From Ephydatia muelleri (Eukaryota > Porifera > Demospongiae > Spongillida > Spongillidae): a stretch of 64,000 nucleotides of DNA. The stretch is taken from assembly GCA_013339895.1 (NCBI GenBank), contig JABACO010000001.1:23894780-23958779 (forward strand), read 5' to 3'. Below are positions 1 through 10,465 of this stretch, one piece after another (the stretch's first letter is position 1; each line of letters opens with the position of its first letter). Made by a program: the position numbers and the translations under genes. The notes beneath the pieces were generated by a model. The model made no database searches and was not told the origin of the DNA. It was given only the letters and a program-made list of their open reading frames with translations.

Positions 1-1548
1 ACACAGCCACACTGCTCAATAATGCATATAATATGCACAGAACTATGTGCATGTATACAAAAGAATAGACAGAATTGTCGTTGCGAGGTAGCGAAGGTAT
101 TAGATATACTATTGAGTTCTATATGGTGAAAAAAAACTGCAACTGGACAATTTAAAATAATTTCTAAACCGATCTTTTTTCAGTGATCTGGGCATGATTT
201 GCTATATTTTAATTGCGTGCAGAGCTCAGCCCAAATTAATTCGTTTTCCAACATGTATTATTATTACTTACATTATGGAAGTACACTGTGGTGTACATAT
301 TAAACGTTAGGCAAGTAGGCGCTATCTTGTGCCGCAGATGTATCATGTTAACACGGAGATGGAGTATGCTCGATATATACAGCCGACCTACTGTAACGTG
401 CATGAAAATGAAGCACTTTGCCCTTCCTTCATCCCATTAATAATTTCGCAAACGTGTAATTTTAAAGTAAGACACATACGCCTCCAGGCCAAAGTAAGGG
501 GCCGAAAAATCCTGCCCTCGTAATTGCAATATACAAATCAGGCCTGGGGATGTAGCTACATATGTATTTCTTTCAATCCCATACGGGCGGCTATTATCCA
601 TTATTTACATTAAGAATATCACGTCATCAGGCGTGAATGCAAAAGGAGGTAGAACTGAAAATGAGGTATTGTATACTGTAGCTGTTGAAGTCTGAGGTGC
701 ATTGGGCGAAGAAACACACAACTGAGCTTTATCTAAAGTGGCTCGCCCTCTTAAAAAGTAGAGAGCTTCTTGAAGACTAAATTATTTATCTGCTTATGTA
801 CAGTATGTCATCTTTAGTGTACCAACTTACAATCTTAATTGTCTGTCAGAGGTCACGCGACAGTGTTTATTTGGGTCCGCATATGATGCATGGATTTTGA
901 TGGTCTTGATTGCTACCATTGAATGTTGTAGAAATAAACTGTACAATATAATACAAAGTAGATTTATGCTACCTTTAATCGATGTGTGATATAATTATAT
1001 ATCAGTTGTATTCATATACTTAACGATCTGGACATCTTTTAGTATCATACAATGGCATTCCCATTACTATTAAACTGTGTTAGAGCCATGCAGCGTTGCT
1101 ATATACAACGCCAGCGTCGGGCGGCTAAGTAAAGAGCGCACAGAGTTCATCGGTTATTTTTAACATTATTAATTAAAAGTTGCCATCTGCTTACTTTTTC
1201 ATACACTGAGATGGATTTAGGCACTCTTCGGCAAATAGAATTTGTCACTGCTGTATGGCAGCAATCATCGTATACACAGTTTCTGCGCTGAGTGCGCTGG
1301 AACGAATGACGCATAGCGCATTATTGACGCATAGATATACATGTAGTCTCTGTATGATTTACGCGGGCAAGCAAAAAAAAAAAGTAAAGTAATAGTTCTG
1401 ATAATGGACATGATGGTGACATTATGACATTGCGCAGGTGGTCTATAATGACGCGGGCGAAAGACGGGAAACTACATTCACATTTGGAATGCACTGATGT
1501 GTTTTCGGCACACCTAAAATTATTGCGGTCGGGGGCGGATTTGAACGA
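1..1548. other. Upstream flank, no gene seen
   Basis: AT-rich non-coding sequence upstream of the NLR gene. The only open frame is 64 codons (329-523) and it shows no family motif. No RNA gene or complete mobile element was recognised. The promoter of the NLR gene should lie in or just after this stretch, but I cannot point to a supported core element here. Confidence 0.4.
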
Positions 1549-2029
1549 GTGGGCCGATTGTTGACAACATGGGAGTCGATCTTCCGACTTACAGAGCTCG
1601 AATTGGAACGTTTATTAGCCGAAGAAACGTGTGTTGTGACGACGAGAGGCGAACAACAGTCAGCGCGAAGCAAACCTCGAGATGGAGGGTCTCCGAAATG
1701 TCGAGTACAGGCGACCTCAAATGTACGGACGAAAACACACCCTATTGCTCACATAGTTTGGACTTATATATCTACAACACCATTGGACTTGGTCCTCTAC
1801 AACCCAACCTGCCACACGTACGTCCATCTGGCAATAATGAACCACATGTCTTTAAACCAGTTCTTTTTCCCCCTTCAGGGTTTGCATCATGCAAGTCATT
1901 TGTGGGCTAGGGCTGAACGGTTTGCACTGGCGCTAGTGGTAATGTCATTTATACTGATCAAGAAACTGCTGTTATTACTATCTGGAGATGTAGAAACCAA
2001 CCCTGGACCGTCAGGACAGCACAGTGAAG
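1549..2029 (+). CDS. NLR gene exon 1: hydrophobic leader plus 2A ribosome-skipping peptide
   Basis: This open exon ends at a GT donor (AAG|GTATAC) at 2029/2030 in phase 1. The segment ALALVVMSFILIKKLLLLL is strongly hydrophobic with a Lys pair, like a signal sequence. It is followed directly by SGDVETNPGP (1981-2010), an exact match to the 2A consensus D(V/I)ExNPG|P. 2A motifs make the ribosome skip the Gly-Pro bond and continue, giving two products from one frame. In echinoderm NLRs an N-terminal 2A has been described as a translational switch that can double as a signal sequence. The start is uncertain: in-frame ATGs lie at 1549, 1837 and 1942. The later two keep the 2A near the N-terminus, and a TATATA run at 1765-1770 would suit a start at 1837. 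The exon's frame runs on into a MITE if not spliced. The 2A call is firm; the start codon is not. Confidence 0.85.
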
Positions 2030-2099
2030 GTATACGGAGTCTGTTGTCATTGCTGCATACCTATGCACCGTTTAGTGCAGTCAAGGAGACTCTTAAAAT

Positions 2100-2313
2100 G
2101 GGATCGTTTCCTCGAAAAGGGACCTAGCGCATGTTTTTTCTGTCTGAAATGTCCTCCACATATTCCTTCTTACGCCGGAAAATCTGTAATGGAGTTGTAA
2201 GGCTCTGAATTTTTGATTAGCCATTCATTTCAACGCAAGCGTTACATTTCTATTGCCGCGTACCGGTAATTTCATAATGTATGCGTTAGGTTCCTTTTCG
2301 AGAAAATGATCCC
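2100..2313. mobile_element. MITE with inverted ends and 4-bp TSD (AAAT)
   Basis: The ends are inverted copies: the left reads GGGATCGTTTCCTCGAAAAG and the right is its near-complement ending in GATCCC. The element is flanked by AAAT at 2096-2099 and 2314-2317. It is non-coding, about 214 bp, and sits 70 bp inside the intron after the 2A exon. The same terminal sequence occurs on the 3785-8043 element and, more diverged, at 50180-50417. The superfamily is not assigned. Confidence 0.8.
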
Positions 2314-2675
2314 AAATCATTATTTATACTGGTACCGTTCAACTTAAAGGATCATTTGACGGTATTCGAGTTTTTCTTTTTCGCGTGCTAGAGCATATGC
2401 AGAGATATATTTGGAAGTACCTTTTGGAATTAGATAAACATGTATAAGGTTTGGTCAGCCTTACAGTTACATGTTTATAATTGATATCTTTTTATGCGTA
2501 TACTCAAGGATCATGGTTTTCTGTGGATGGTCATGATTTTATTATGCTTCTGGCATTACAATTATATTCAACTAAACTTGATACTGGATATCTAATACAA
2601 ACTAAATTATGTGCCTATGTTTTAAACATTACTGATACAGGAAAGTGTGATCATTTCTTTACTCTCCATTAACAG

Positions 2676-2951
2676 ATGACACTTTCACTCCTAAGAATAT
2701 ACTCCGTACTTTAAACGAAGTGGTGGATTGGAAGTCACTAGGGGTCCAATTGGATATAAGTCTTGTCGTGTTGCAAGAAATTTGTGTTAATAATCGTGGT
2801 CAGGTGGGAGACTGCAAATTTGCTATGGTGTCAGTTTGGTTGAGTTCAGACAAAACGTGTTCCTGGAGGAAGCTGATTGATGCTCTTAAATCAATTGGCC
2901 TCCATGCTTTGGCTGAAAGAATAAGAGAGCAATACTGTCCCCTGTATCAAG
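2676..2951 (+). CDS. NLR gene exon 2: Death domain
   Basis: The exon lies between an AG acceptor (ATTAACAG|ATGAC) and a GT donor (CAAG|GTTCGT), and is phase 1 on both sides. The spliced frame continues from exon 1 as ...QHSE-D-DTFTPKNILRTLN. It encodes about 92 residues with the Death-fold pattern: DWKSLGVQLDI near the start, then a WLSSD segment, SWRKLIDALKSIG and ALAERIREQYC. Death domains recruit downstream adaptors by homotypic binding, and this is the usual N-terminal effector of Death-NACHT-LRR receptors in sponges and echinoderms. Without splicing at 2951 the frame stops at 2968, which would give a 2A-Death mini-protein. No missing core residues stand out. The Death-fold call rests on pattern only; CARD or DED is less likely. 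Confidence 0.85.
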
Positions 2952-3705
2952 GTTCGTACCAGGATTAAGAGTTAAATCATTTGACATTGTGTATAGCAAC
3001 TATTGGATATGATGAGAGAAATATCGATGAATGGAGATACAGATCTGTATCTGCACTACAAATATAATGTACATGTAGCTGTCATGACATTGTTGTTTCA
3101 CTCCTTGTATGTTAATTTTGAACTCTTCACACTCCTCTATCATTAAATTTACATCTGCATGGTAAAATGATCATTGAGATAGCATTACGTTGTCCATATA
3201 GATATAAAAGAGTTAGATGCAATCCATCAACTGCTACAATGGAAGGGTCACATCACTTGGCAAAATCACTTATATTAGAGGATTGTGTCACCAATCATTT
3301 TTAACCTGATGGCAATTAAGGCCCTGTTTAAAGGCTCTCAGCAATCTATTTTTCACTAGTCATTGATTAAACTACAACTGCCACTGGTCTTATGCTGCTG
3401 ATGCTGTTGATAGCAGCAGTCTGTAATCCGGCCCTTCAAATGGCACATTGGAAAATGTTACTGCATTTCAATATTGAAAATGTTAAGGTCTATGGCTGAT
3501 TGCAATGAATATATCTGCATTATAATTATAACGATAATGCAAATCTGTCATGTTGTGGACTGCGTGTTAAGTCATTTTCAGCTTTTTGTTAGATCACTAA
3601 TATTAGGCATTGTATATTGATAGTGCATTGCCCTTGGATGAACACTTACATGATGAAGTATGTTGATCAAACATGGGTTTTTAGTTGTTTCATTCTCCAT
3701 TTTAG

Positions 3706-3735
3706 ATTCACCAGTACAGTTACTACCCAAATCAG
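3706..3735 (+). CDS. NLR gene exon 3: 30-nt linker micro-exon
   Basis: TTTTAG precedes and GTTTGT follows a 30-nt open segment. It is phase 1 on both sides and reads D-SPVQLLPKS-G between the Death and NACHT exons. Because it is symmetric, skipping it would keep frame. A large inverted-repeat element begins only 49 bp after its donor. It is supported by exact phase compatibility with both neighbours and by good splice sites, but not by homology. Confidence 0.6.
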
Positions 3736-4859
3736 GTTTGTTAAATAACAAGTCATTGTATCAATTTACTTCAGAACATTACTTGGGATCATTTTCGCGA
3801 AAAGGGACCTAGTGCAAATTATTATAAACATACCTTACGTATCAATCGCTATAACATTCGAACGGAAAATGCCATTGACTTTGTAATTTCAACACTTCAT
3901 AAAACACCATTTCTATATGTGAATCTATATTTAGGTAGCTTACACAAGCTCCGTGCCGACGTTATGAGACCTGATTACCCATGGGTTTCGAAACTGCCAC
4001 ATCTTCAGGTACACGTAGGAGCGTCCAATTCGTTCAAGTTCAGTGTGTACATAGAGGCTATTGATGTGTTCGGTTCGCTAGATTTATATGTTATCCGTTA
4101 CGGAGATACATGTACAGCTGTGCAAAGTTAATGCACATTTCGTGCTAGATCAGCGCCATTATTGCATGCAACCTGCGTTCCATTCTCCCAATCCACAATA
4201 AATTTTGATAACTTCTCTTCTTTGTTCCGCTCATTCTCCACACTAAAACTCAGCTAGCCAATTTTGCCTCACCCAAGCAGCGAGTTTATACCGGTGAATT
4301 AAAAGAAGAAGACCGCACTTCTCAAGATGATCGTCGATGAATTCTTACGCCTCCAATGTCACGGGTGGCAGTATTGAACACGGCGCGAGTAAGGCTATTT
4401 GCTACGCACTTGCATCATCCTCTAGTCACGTAATAAAGCTTCCAATTTGCTATTAGTATAGCCCCTGCTAAAATTCATGTCACGCCCACTCAGCTATGCT
4501 TGCAATGACCTCGTACATCGGTCTTTATTAACCATTTTCAGCTCACGCATAGTACATGAACATGCACTCATACTGGCCCAATTGCACTTGTGTACGCGCT
4601 TGAATTGTTCGTTATAAAAACCTGTACCCCATCGTATGGCATCTTCTTATGCACAACACCCACACTCACGTACAGTACATGTGGCACACAATAAACCAGT
4701 CTGATGATCGATGATGACACACTCTCACATCACACTTTGTCACATGCACGGGATGTATTCCATTTAACTGTGTTTTATATACAGAGCTTCTGTACCACTC
4801 TCTTAGCTTTTACCCGCATTGTTGCCGAAGCATTTCAATTCCATATAGCAATTCCATTT

Positions 4860-5330
4860 TGTGCAGGCTAGGTTACCTGTATAAATGGTTCTTCCTACAT
4901 GTCATAAAACCCCCACATGTACATAGGTATGTGCCGCTACATACAGCATCCCGTAGGATTGGACCACTTTACGTGCATTGTGTGCTCATAGGAAATTGGT
5001 CCTCTATTTGTGCATCCAATCCCCATAGGGTTGGTTCTTTGTACACACAGTTACCTCATAGGATTGTTCTTTTGTACATGCATTGTGTCTGGTCCTTTGT
5101 ATGTAAATTTTGTCCCTGTATATTTTGATTCTCTGTGTTCATTGGTTTGGTCCTTTGTGCTTGCATACTGTACATCATGTCCTCATACCACTGTATACAT
5201 GCATGTGGCAAAGAATAACACTATATTTACTGCAACATGCATGTGGCAAAGAATAACACTATATTTACTGCAACATGTATATTCCCATACACTCACGTAA
5301 TCTTGTGTAATAATACTTTCCTATTTAGCA
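4860..5330. repeat. Degenerate tandem repeat of ~30-50 bp units
   Basis: Variants of a unit containing ATAGGATTGGTCCTTTGTAC follow each other. Related sequence in inverted orientation occurs at about 6400-7250, so both belong to the arms of the surrounding inverted-repeat element. At 5202-5279 a 38-bp sequence starting GCATGTGGCAAAGAATAAC is present twice in tandem. Confidence 0.6.
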
Positions 5331-5543
5331 TAACCCTTTCTTTATGTGCATAACCCTTGCTCAACTTCTCATCATTTTGTATGCCTCAGCTATTGTGACT
5401 TATGCTGACTTCAAGTCTCTTTTTGCCCACACCATGCTCAGCCCATATGGAGTGTGTGAACATGCCCTCATACTGGTTCTCACACCCGTATGTGCAAATG
5501 GCACTGTACAATTCTCCAGCATATCACTTGCATACCCACGGAC

Positions 5544-5561
5544 ACACACACACACACCACG

Positions 5562-5593
<32 letters not shown>

Positions 5594-5643
5594 CACACAC
5601 ACACCACGCACACACACACACACACACACGCACACACACATAA
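5544..5643. repeat. (CA)n microsatellite
   Basis: CACACA runs are broken by CACCACGCAC units. Overlapping His/Thr and Val/Cys reading frames in several frames are artefacts of the repeat. Confidence 0.95.
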
Positions 5644-6546
5644 ATGCAACAACACTGATGTACCGTGACACATATGGCAACATTATAACACTCTCTAATA
5701 ATGATGGTAATTCCCGCAGTTACACTCATCATCTAGCACTCTACATTTCACCTGTAAAAGCGTTTGGGAGTCTGGCAACAGCAGAATAATGAAATTGTTA
5801 CTAGCTTGCTAAGGTACATGCATTACCATGGGCCCTGACCCACCACAATCTGCAATGATAGGTAGGTACAATTATATTAATCACCGTAGGTAACAGCCTA
5901 ACCTTATGTACAGGCCAACAGTACAACGTTGCATCACTAGGTGAATGCAGAGAATTCAACGAGTGTTATTAACACTCCATCATCCAGATTTCTGTTCCTG
6001 GCCTAGACTCACAATCAGTACAAAGTATTGTGCTTCCCATCCTGCCCTTGCTATACCCTTCTAGGAGTTCTTGAACACTCACTTCTGCATACAGCGTGAC
6101 CTGCAACACTGTGTGCAACCTCTTCTTCATGGAAAATGGTGCACCATGCATGTAAATTTTTTTTTTTTTAAGGGCGATGTTTCTGTATGGTCTGTGATGT
6201 GCCTGCATGGTCTGTGGCAATGAATTTTATTGTAGCTACCCTATTGCAGATTATGGTAGGTCAGGGCCCATGGTAAGTTTACACAGACAAGAGTACGCAA
6301 GTTAAAGTTTAATATTCATTATTCCAACCCATGCACCTCTCTAAGAAAAAAACCATGGAATCCTATATGACTTGTTCTCTATTCTCTTTGATTGTCTCAA
6401 GCAATCCTATTGGGATATGATGTATGTACAAAGGAGTCCTGGGTCACAACATGAGCTGTTCAATAGAATAGATCAAGAATACATGTGCAGAGAACACATT
6501 CAGTCTACCATCATAATTAGAGTGTTTTGCAATGTATATATGTGTA

Positions 6547-6625
6547 ATGTAGTGTTTGTGTGTATGTGTGGTTGTGTGTGTGTGTGCGTGCGTGTGTGTG
6601 CATGTGTGTGTGTGTGTGTGTGTAG
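6547..6625. repeat. (TG)n microsatellite
   Basis: A TGTGTG tract with CGTG and CATG interruptions, in the interior of the 3785-8043 element. Confidence 0.9.
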
Positions 6626-6778
6626 TGGATTTGTGTATGCTGTGGATAGGTTGTGTGATTCAAGCGGAGAAACATAGTCAGTGTATCTAATTCATACACT
6701 GCCATCAAGCAGCCAGGTAATCCAGGCCTTGTCAGGGTGAAGGCATAAGTTGTGGTTAAATTAAGAGGTCATAGAGCG

Positions 6779-6956
6779 GTGTGAGTTCACTGGTCATAGA
6801 ATGGTGTGAGTTTGCTGGTCATAGAGTGGTGTGCGTTTGCTGGTTGTAGAGTGATGTGAGTTAGCTGGTCGTAGAGTGGTGCGCGTTTGCTGGTTGTAGA
6901 GTGATGTGAGTTCACTGGTCGTATTTTGGTGTGAGTTCGCTGGTTGTAGAGTGGTG
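6779..6956. repeat. 25-bp minisatellite, about 7 copies
   Basis: Tandem copies of a unit like GTGTGAGTTCGCTGGTTGTA followed by GAGTG, with few substitutions. Both strands are open by chance; no coding function is inferred. Confidence 0.9.
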
Positions 6957-8047
6957 TTAGATGAGCAGATGAGCAATACGTCAAATAGGAAAGCTTTACT
7001 ACACGTTTCTCCACTGTGTGAGGACTCGATGACATACATGAAGAAGCATTCATATGTACAGAGGGCCAATCCTGTGGGGACCATGATACAGTACAAAAAA
7101 CCAATCCCGCAGATACAAAGGAACTATCCTATAGGGACATGATGTACCTGTATGTACAAAGGAGCAACCCAAAGGGGATCAGATGACCAATTAGGCCTAT
7201 CAGCACATGATGCACGTACAGTGGGCCAATCCTGTATGTAGCCACATACTATATAATTTACATGTGAGGGCTCTATATCATGTAAGAAAAACCGTTTATT
7301 ATGGGAAACTCAGCCTGCATAGAGAAGAATTGTTATAAGGAAAGCAACAATGCCGAGGATTAAACTAAGAGAGTACAGAAGCTCAGTACATAAATCGCCT
7401 CAAATATGCACATAGTTTAATGGAATATTAGCCTTACACACATCATGTTGAATTCTGCCATCTGCGAGGTGGGAGGCGCGCAATTAACCATTCACTCAAA
7501 TCCATTAATTTGGTACAATTGTCTTGTCAAGTGAGAATTCGTCTTCTTCTTCTTCTTTTAATTTTCGCTGCATGTGTGTTGCGAACTGTTAACTTCGTTT
7601 TAAGATGGAGAATGGGTGGAAGAAAGAAAGTTATCGAAATTTGTGAATTGGGAGAATGGAACGCGGGCTGTATGTAATAATTGTGCGAATCGAGCTGGAA
7701 ATGTGCATTAACTTTGCACAGCTATATCTCCGTAACGGATAAAGTAAGAATTAAAGAAAAGGACACATCAATAGCGACTGTCCCCCTCTATGTACATACC
7801 GAATGTAAAACGACTTGGACGCTCCTACCTGAAGATGTGGCTTTTTTGATTTCCTTGGGCTATCGGGTACGGAGCTTGTGCAAGTCGCCATAATACCACT
7901 TTACATACGGAAATGGTGTAGTATAAAGTCTTGAAAATAGGAACTCGATAGCGTGTACTGTTTGGAAGTCACAGCGATTTAAACGTAAGGCATTTTTATA
8001 ACAAATTTTATAATATGCAGTAGGTCGGTCCCTTTTCGATCCCACTT

Positions 8048-8753
8048 ATTTAAAAAGGAATTGCAATCATGCAAGACAGCAATGTGTACTCAGAATCAGT
8101 AGTATAAGATCTGTACTTGTTGCTAATAATCTTCAACTGCATTTACTGAAGGCAAATAACAACTGTGCTTTTAAAATCTGAATACCTTTCCTAGACAAAT
8201 CAAATACTTCTTAATTAATTATAATGTCAATAACTGTATTTGGAGGATTTATCAACTGCGTATTAACCTGAATGAAAGTAGTATACTTGATTTGCAAATG
8301 AAACATGAAAATACCGAAACTAGATCCTCTGAATGGAATTTGACTTTTAATAACTCAGTATTGCACAATTTAATAGTAACCAACATCATTTGGTTATTCA
8401 CAACTTGCACTACGTTTTCACAATTATTAAAATAAATTACATTAATCTTGAATTGCTTTGATAATAGTGCTTTGAACATGTTGATTTAAGAGGGCTTGAT
8501 TCAATTAACCGCATACAAAGATTAAAATATAACTGAATTAAGAGTATATGCGTAACTACTAACAGAAAACAAGTGTTAAATCCTGAATTTTATTCATTAA
8601 TTTGCAAGCACCCGGTATATTGGCACTACTTTTCAGAGTGCAAAACGTTATTTAACAATAAAATTGATTAGCATTGATATTAGAATATCTGCATTTGTGT
8701 GTGGCAATTCGGCTATGCAATTCAGCACCAGCCATATTGAAATTTTGTCACAG
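8048..8753. other. Intron remainder before NACHT exon
   Basis: Very AT-rich, with only short antisense frames lacking any motif. Nothing supported as a gene or element. Confidence 0.4.
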
Positions 8754-10326
8754 GGGACAATGCATCGACTAGAAGCTTGAAGGGTAGATACTGTACCCTT
8801 ATGCCAGCCCAAGAGGACTTCCCTCCTGTTCCAACATTTGCCTTCACAAACCTTGCACTGATTAAAGACACAACCGAGATGAAAAAAAGTGCCTTTTTCT
8901 TAAACACAATTCAAGGTTCCGTTGATGATGTAATTGAAACAAAAGTGACTGTTGAATACGAGGAGCTTTTAGAGGCCATAAATTCTAAGAGTAAAATATT
9001 ACTGCTTGAAGGAAGGCCAGGGTGTGGCAAGACCACATTGACGAGAAAGATAAGCAGAGATTGGGGAGAAGGTGCAATTCTGAGATTTATAAAGTATCTG
9101 TTTCTCATTCCTCTACGCCAATTCTATGCCACCCCAATTACTGGATTAAGTAACATTCTAGATTACTTTGATATGAGTGATTTAGAAACTGAAATAAAAG
9201 GAAATGTTGGTGAAGGGGTTTGCTTCATATTTGATGGCTTAGATGAGTACTCTCAGAAGTATACAAAAGATGGTGGTTCATGGTTTGAACAGCTTCTAAG
9301 AGGACATATAGTTCCTTCTTCAACAATTATAATAACCTCAAGACCAAATGCCTCTGTGGAGTTACGGAAATGTGTTCACCTTCGAGGAGAAGTGATTGGA
9401 TTCCTTAAGAAGCAGATTGATGAATACATTGACAAAAGCTTCCCAAACGATCCGTCCAAGGCTAGTGAAGTAAAAGCATACCTTCTCAGCCATGTAAACA
9501 TTCAGCATATGTGTTATGTACCATTACATCTCGTTATGATTATGTTCATCCATGATTCATGTCAAGACCAGAAAGTACCTCTTCCTACGACTGAGACAGA
9601 TGTGTACAATTTCTTTACTCGTATGTCCCTTGTAAGGTACTATAGAAAAATTGGTAAAGATGTTTTTTTGAGTGATCTTCGGTCATTACCATCCCCGGAG
9701 TCTGCTCTATTTCTGAGCATATCTAAACTTGCATACAATACAACTTCTGCGTCAAGGACATCCATTTCATTACAAGATATAAATGGGGAGTTTTCAATCT
9801 CTGATGTAGCAAATCTGGGCATTATTGTTGTAGACAAAAAAGAAGGATTGTCAGGACGAGAGCCTATACTCTCCTTTGTTCATTTAACCAACCAGGAATT
9901 CCTAGCTGCCTACCATGTCAGCACACTATCCTCTGACAAGCAGCTTAAAGCAATCAGAGAACATATTGGCCAACCTCATATGGGTGTGGTGCTGAAGTTC
10001 TTCTGTGGGTTAACAGGACTACAGAATCCAGATCATTGGACTTCAATCATGGATTATGCAACGAATGGTATACTGAAATCAATGCATTGTGTATTTGAGT
10101 CACAGAATGGCCAAAGATGTGGTGAGCTGTTTTCCAAAGTGATTGGAAACTTGTATATTCGAAATGAAACCCTCACCTTACTGGATTACTGTGTTGTTGG
10201 ATATTGTTTGGAGTCAGCACATGATGCTGTGAAGAGTATTAAACTGATGTGCCAACTGACTGCTGAAGGATTGGAAATTATTGTGCAGAAGTTAACTAGA
10301 TCTATAGAAAGTGTTACAGAATTACA
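8754..10326 (+). CDS. NLR gene exon 4: NACHT NTPase domain
   Basis: The acceptor at 8752-8753 joins in phase 1 to the upstream exons. The donor CA|GTAAGT at 10326/10327 is phase 2. The exon encodes about 524 residues. Walker A is GRPGCGKT (9011-9034) after the hydrophobic strand KILLLE. Walker B with NACHT-type acidic extension is FIFDGLDE (9224-9247). The sensor strand is IIITSRPNA (about 9328-9354), and a helical region with YVPLHLVMIMFI and then FVHLTNQEFLAAYHV follows. This is the nucleotide-driven oligomerisation module of NLR receptors, which sense microbial or danger ligands in the cytosol. All key nucleotide-binding residues are present and there is no internal stop, so this part looks functional. 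It is the only NACHT exon in the window. The in-exon stop after 10326 is removed by splicing. Confidence 0.95.
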
Positions 10327-10381
10327 GTAAGTGAGGTCTTATTAGTAGCATTGCTAGTACTTTAACTTCATTCCCATCCAG

Positions 10382-10465
10382 AATACTTGATGATCTGTGT
10401 GATAAAGACAAGTTATTGGCTTTGAAGGAACTACTCCACAGATTTCCTAATATGAAATCATTAAA
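10382..10465 (+). CDS. NLR gene exon 5: leucine-rich repeat
   Basis: An 84-nt exon, AG|AATACTTG to TTAAA|GTGAGT, phase 2 on both sides, continuing exactly from the NACHT exon. It reads ILDDLCDKDKLLALKELL then HRFPNMKSL, one amphipathic 28-residue unit at the NACHT-LRR border. It sets the phase and size pattern followed by the later LRR exons. Confidence 0.8.

Larger units (their letters stand above)
3785..8043. mobile_element. 4.3-kb transposon with ~0.5-kb inverted repeats, TSD ACTT
   Basis: Outer ends GGGATC...GATCCC are flanked by ACTT (3781-3784 and 8044-8047). About 550 bp at the left (3785-4340) is inverted at the right (7530-8043). Recognisable shared blocks include the segments around the CACAAGCTCCGT and GCCACATCTTCAGGTA words. 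Open frames inside the arms (3919-4131 +, 7681-7893 +, 7860-8045 -) are complementary copies of the same repeat DNA, not genes. The interior holds degenerate repeats, CA/TG microsatellites and a 25-bp minisatellite, and no transposase was seen. The ends match the 2100-2313 MITE, so this is probably a non-autonomous foldback relative. It fills most of the intron before the NACHT exon. Confidence 0.75.

Noticed and set aside
5344..5789. Overlapping frames rich in His-Thr or Val-Cys
   Set aside because: They are translations of a CA microsatellite in all frames, without any start or splice context.
3919..8045. Frames in 3919-4131 and 7681-8045 that look like related small proteins
   Set aside because: They are the two inverted arms of one transposon read in opposite senses, with frame shifts between them.
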